NCBI RefSeq assembly: GCF_030687145.1
Contig: NZ_CP117460.1
Span: 3,286,001-3,350,000 of the forward strand
Origin: Pseudomonas sp. FP1742
GTDB lineage: Bacteria > Pseudomonadota > Gammaproteobacteria > Pseudomonadales > Pseudomonadaceae
Direction: 5' to 3'
DNA: 64,000 nt
Shown here: one piece after another, positions 61,394 through 64,000 of the stretch
Position numbering within the stretch: the stretch's first letter is position 1
Layout: each line of letters opens with the position of its first letter
Program-made: the position numbers and the translations under genes
Notes under the pieces: generated by a model
What the model was told of the DNA's origin: nothing
What the model saw: only the letters and a program-made list of their open reading frames with translations
Databases searched by the model: none

Positions 61394-62431
61394 ATGATTC
61401 TGCGTCCGGTTCAAATGACCGACCTGCCCGCCTTGATGGATCTGGTACAACGGGCCGGCCCCGGGTTCACCACCCTGCCGGTCAACGAAGACCGCCTGAC
61501 CCACCGGGTGCGTTGGGCCCAGCGCACCTTCGCCGGCCAGGTCGAGCGCGCGGACGCCGATTACCTGTTCGTGCTCGAAGACGACGATCAGCAAGTGGTC
61601 GGTGTCAGTGCCCTCGTGGGGGCCGTGGGGCTGCGGGAGCCCTGGTACAACTACCGGGTCGGGCTTACGGTCAGTTCATCGCCGGACCTGGGCATACAGC
61701 GCCAGATCCCCACGTTGTTCCTGAACAACGAGATGACCGGGCAATCGGAAATCTGCTCGCTGTTTCTGCGACACGACCAACGCTATGGCAGTAACGGTCG
61801 ACTGCTGTCGCTGGGGCGTCTGCTGTTCGTTGCCGAGTTCCCCCAGCTGTTCGGCGACAAGCTCATTGCCGAACTGCGCGGCAGTGCCGACGAGCAAGGC
61901 TGCTCACCGTTCTGGGACAGCCTGGGCCGGCACTTTTTCAAGATGGATTTCAGCCACGCCGATCACTTGTCCGGGCTGGGCAGCAAATCCTTCATCGCCG
62001 AGCTGATGCCACGTCAACCGCTTTACACTTGCCTGCTCACCGAACAGGCCCAAGCGGTGATCGGCAAACCTCACCCCAACACCGAACCTGCGCTGAAGAT
62101 TCTCACCGCCGAGGGGTTTGCCCATAAGGGTTACATCGACATCTTCGACGCAGGCCCGGTGATCGAAGCCCCGGTGTCGAGAATCCGCACGGTGCGCGAC
62201 AGTCAATCCCTGGTACTGGACATCGGCACGCCCGACGACCAGGCACCGGTATGGCTGATCCACAATCGCCGCCTGGAAAACTGCCGCATCACCTCCGCCC
62301 GGGCGCGGGTGGTGGGCAACAACCTGATCGTCGACCGACTCACCGCCAAACGCCTGCAACTGCAACCTGGCAATTCGGTCCGTGCCGTGCTGCTGCGCGA
62401 CCAACAGCAGCAGGCGGTGGCTGCGGCGTGA
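61394..62431 (+). CDS. astA: Arginine N-succinyltransferase beta-like subunit (AruG-like)
   Basis: 345 aa paralog of the preceding gene. ILRPVQMTDLPALMDLVQRA, GLREPWYNYRVGLTVSSSPD and FSHADHLSGLGSKSFIAEL match the second subunit of the heteromeric Pseudomonas enzyme. AAGGAG lies 7-8 bases before ATG 61394. With the alpha-like subunit it would form one active enzyme; which amine is succinylated is unknown. Confidence 0.9.
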   Translation: MILRPVQMTDLPALMDLVQRAGPGFTTLPVNEDRLTHRVRWAQRTFAGQVERADADYLFVLEDDDQQVVGVSALVGAVGLREPWYNYRVGLTVSSSPDLGIQRQIPTLFLNNEMTGQSEICSLFLRHDQRYGSNGRLLSLGRLLFVAEFPQLFGDKLIAELRGSADEQGCSPFWDSLGRHFFKMDFSHADHLSGLGSKSFIAELMPRQPLYTCLLTEQAQAVIGKPHPNTEPALKILTAEGFAHKGYIDIFDAGPVIEAPVSRIRTVRDSQSLVLDIGTPDDQAPVWLIHNRRLENCRITSARARVVGNNLIVDRLTAKRLQLQPGNSVRAVLLRDQQQQAVAAA

Positions 62432-62577
62432 GATATAGCCGCCGGCGAAGCCAGACGAAATGCCCTTGGCCTGTAAATTCGTCATCATCCTTTACCCGCC
62501 CGCGTGATAGCCTTTTGTTCCTTCGGCGTTGACACTTTTGTTCAAGCCCTTCCATTCCTTTATATGGTGGAACTCGT

Positions 62578-63447
62578 ATGTCCAGGCTTTCTCATCAAGA
62601 TTTGCGCCGTAATTTCCGCCAACTGCTCGCTTCCGACACTTGCTACCACACAGCGTCGGTCTTCGACCCGATGTCGGCACGCATCGCCGCCGACCTGGGT
62701 TTTGAGGTGGGAATCCTGGGCGGTTCGGTGGCGTCGTTGCAGGTATTGGGCGCTCCCGATTTTGCGTTGATCACCCTCAGTGAGTTCGCCGAACAGGCCA
62801 CCCGCATCGGCCGCGTCGCGCAATTGCCGGTCATTGCCGACGCCGATCACGGCTACGGCAACGCGCTCAATGTCATGCGCACCATCGTCGAACTCGAACG
62901 CGCCGGTGTGGCCGCCCTGACCATCGAAGACACCCTGCTGCCGGCGCAATTCGGTCGCAAGTCCACCGATCTGATCACGGTCGCCGAAGGTGTCGGCAAG
63001 ATCCGCGCGGCCCTGGAAGCCCGGGTCGATTCGGAAATGGCGATCATCGCCCGCACCAACGCAGGCATCCTGCCAGTCCAGGAAATCATCAGCCGCACCC
63101 AGCATTACCAACAGGCCGGGGCCGACGGGATTTGCATGGTGGGCGTGCAGGATTTCGATCATCTGGAACAGATCGCCGAACACCTGAGCGTACCGCTGAT
63201 GCTGGTCACCTACGGCAACCCGTTGCTGCGCGACGACAAACGCCTGGCCGAATTGGGCGTGCGCGTCACCATCGACGGCCATGGCGCCTACTTCGCCGCC
63301 ATCAAAGCCACTTACGACAGCCTGCGCGAACAACGCCAGATCTTCACCCAAGCCTCCGACCTGAACGCCACCGAACTGACGCATACTTATACGCAGCCGG
63401 AGGACTACATTCGTTGGGCCAAGGAGTTCATGAGCGTTAAAGAGTGA
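62578..63447 (+). CDS. Isocitrate lyase/PEP mutase-fold oxaloacetate decarboxylase
   Basis: 289 aa. Resembles the P. aeruginosa PA4872-type oxaloacetate decarboxylase: [40 protein letters not shown] and [13 protein letters not shown] (metal and substrate site). The family cleaves or decarboxylates oxaloacetate-like acids. It is 146 bases downstream of the AstA pair and may be its own unit, with a ribosome site before the ATG that is weak. Confidence 0.88.
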   Translation: MSRLSHQDLRRNFRQLLASDTCYHTASVFDPMSARIAADLGFEVGILGGSVASLQVLGAPDFALITLSEFAEQATRIGRVAQLPVIADADHGYGNALNVMRTIVELERAGVAALTIEDTLLPAQFGRKSTDLITVAEGVGKIRAALEARVDSEMAIIARTNAGILPVQEIISRTQHYQQAGADGICMVGVQDFDHLEQIAEHLSVPLMLVTYGNPLLRDDKRLAELGVRVTIDGHGAYFAAIKATYDSLREQRQIFTQASDLNATELTHTYTQPEDYIRWAKEFMSVKE

Positions 63448-63459
63448 CGGCACAAGCGC

Positions 63460-63492
63460 CCTCACCACAGCGCTCGCGCGTCTGTGGTGAGG
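63460..63492. terminator. Hairpin terminator between convergent genes
   Basis: Perfect 11-bp stem CCTCACCACAG/CTGTGGTGAGG with an 11-base loop. It lies between the oxaloacetate decarboxylase gene and the convergent FAD oxidase and lacks a strong T run. Confidence 0.7.
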
Positions 63493-63498
63493 TTGCGG

Positions 63499-64000
63499 TC
63501 AAGCCATCTGCGCCTCTTTCGATTCAACCTCCGGCGCCACCTCAAACCGATCCGCCAGAAACGGTGTGATATCCAGCGGCAACGGCTCGTTATTCACCAG
63601 TTTGTCCAGCAGCACGCCGGTAATCGCCGAGGTCAGGATACCGGTGCGGAAATGTCCGCAGGCATTCAGGTAACCCTGCACCCCTTTCATCGGCCCGAGA
63701 ATCGGCAATTCGTCCGGCGAACCAGGACGTAACCCGGCCCAGCAACGTTTCAGGTTGATGTCGGCGAGCGCCGGAATACAGCGCACCGCGCCTTGCACCA
63801 GACCGCTGATTTCCGGGTAGGTGGTGGTCACGTCGAAGCCTTTGTCTTCGGTGGTGCTGCCGATCAGGATTTCGCCGTTGTCTTTCTGCGCCACGTAACA
63901 GTCACTGGTGGTCAGGCAACCGCGCAGGATTTTCGGCATGCGTTCGGTGAGCAGAATCTGGCCCTTCACCGGCTTCACCGGAATGCGAATGCCGGTGGCC
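63499..64000 (-). CDS. FAD-dependent oxidase, C-terminal part (HcnC/DadA-like; start outside window)
   Basis: The frame is open to the window edge, so only the last 166 residues are present. VKPVKGQILLTERMPKIL, DNGEILIGSTTEDKGFDVTT, LKRCWAGLRPGSPDELPIL and GHFRTGILTSAITGVLL are the C-terminal FAD/substrate motifs of the glycine/D-amino-acid oxidase family. The text is close to HcnC of the cyanide synthase as I remember it, but hcnA and hcnB are not in view, so a paralog is equally possible. Confidence 0.8.
   Translation of the reverse strand, partial: ATGIRIPVKPVKGQILLTERMPKILRGCLTTSDCYVAQKDNGEILIGSTTEDKGFDVTTTYPEISGLVQGAVRCIPALADINLKRCWAGLRPGSPDELPILGPMKGVQGYLNACGHFRTGILTSAITGVLLDKLVNNEPLPLDITPFLADRFEVAPEVESKEAQMA

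Noticed and set aside
1..64000. CRISPR array or prophage structural genes
   Set aside because: No regularly spaced repeats and no capsid, tail, terminase or lysis genes were seen; only recombinase remnants exist.

Overview
The window is chromosomal DNA from a Pseudomonas, most likely of the P. fluorescens group. The evidence is the high GC content with tight ATGA gene overlaps, the Pseudomonas-type REP sequences (at 34.78, 42.43 and 52.20 kb), a PhaG-type transacylase, an mtlR/mtlE polyol locus, a tRNA-Cys/tRNA-Leu pair and many LysR-regulated oxidoreductases. Assignments come from reading the sequence and from family knowledge; no database search was run.

Layout. 0-4.2 kb: end of the molybdate importer (modB, modC), a DNA topoisomerase IB and three small stress-type genes separated by terminator-like hairpins. 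4.2-13.7 kb: LysR/MFS pair, a three-subunit periplasmic molybdenum hydroxylase (triheme cytochrome c, 2Fe-2S subunit, Tat-exported Mo subunit), an Old Yellow Enzyme and a LysR/azoreductase divergent pair. 13.8-24.5 kb: a large uncharacterised membrane protein, a fluoride riboswitch with crcB and a DUF190 gene, a HAD phosphatase, a PhyH dioxygenase, a VIT/CCC1-type transporter and a LysR-controlled aldehyde dehydrogenase/quinone oxidoreductase operon. Broken genes lie between them: a cupredoxin tail, a frameshifted small gene and a truncated carboxymuconolactone-decarboxylase-like ORF.

24.5-32.0 kb is a degraded accessory region next to tRNA-Leu(UAA). It has three separate tyrosine-recombinase remnants, a tRNA-3'-end-like scar, a TonB siderophore receptor with a Fur-like site, lipoproteins, a PixA-type protein and hypothetical genes, some in AT-rich DNA. 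32.2-35.7 kb: an AraC regulator and mtlE polyol-binding protein, with a SDR polyol dehydrogenase but no ABC permease or ATPase genes; a REP doublet occupies that gap. 35.7-42.4 kb: a chemoreceptor, a CBS protein, the assimilatory nitrite reductase nirBD with a sigma-54-type promoter and a leader terminator, and folD.

42.5-54.9 kb: a SnoaL-like secreted protein, a four-gene sensory operon (NarX-like kinase, LuxR-type regulator, CHASE3/PAS hybrid kinase, lone receiver), phaG, a glutathione transferase, a universal stress protein with a phosphoribosyltransferase, a DUF3422 protein, and cobF with a histidine phosphatase. 55.2-62.4 kb is a co-directional catabolic cluster: RpiR regulator, isochorismatase-like hydrolase, glutamine-synthetase-like ligase, N-formylglutamate amidohydrolase-like enzyme, PuuP-like permease and a pair of arginine N-succinyltransferase-like subunits. 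It looks like uptake and acyl or gamma-glutamyl modification of an amine or amino acid whose identity is not evident, and it is the best candidate here for an undescribed pathway. An oxaloacetate-decarboxylase-like gene and the 3' part of an HcnC/DadA-like FAD oxidase close the window.
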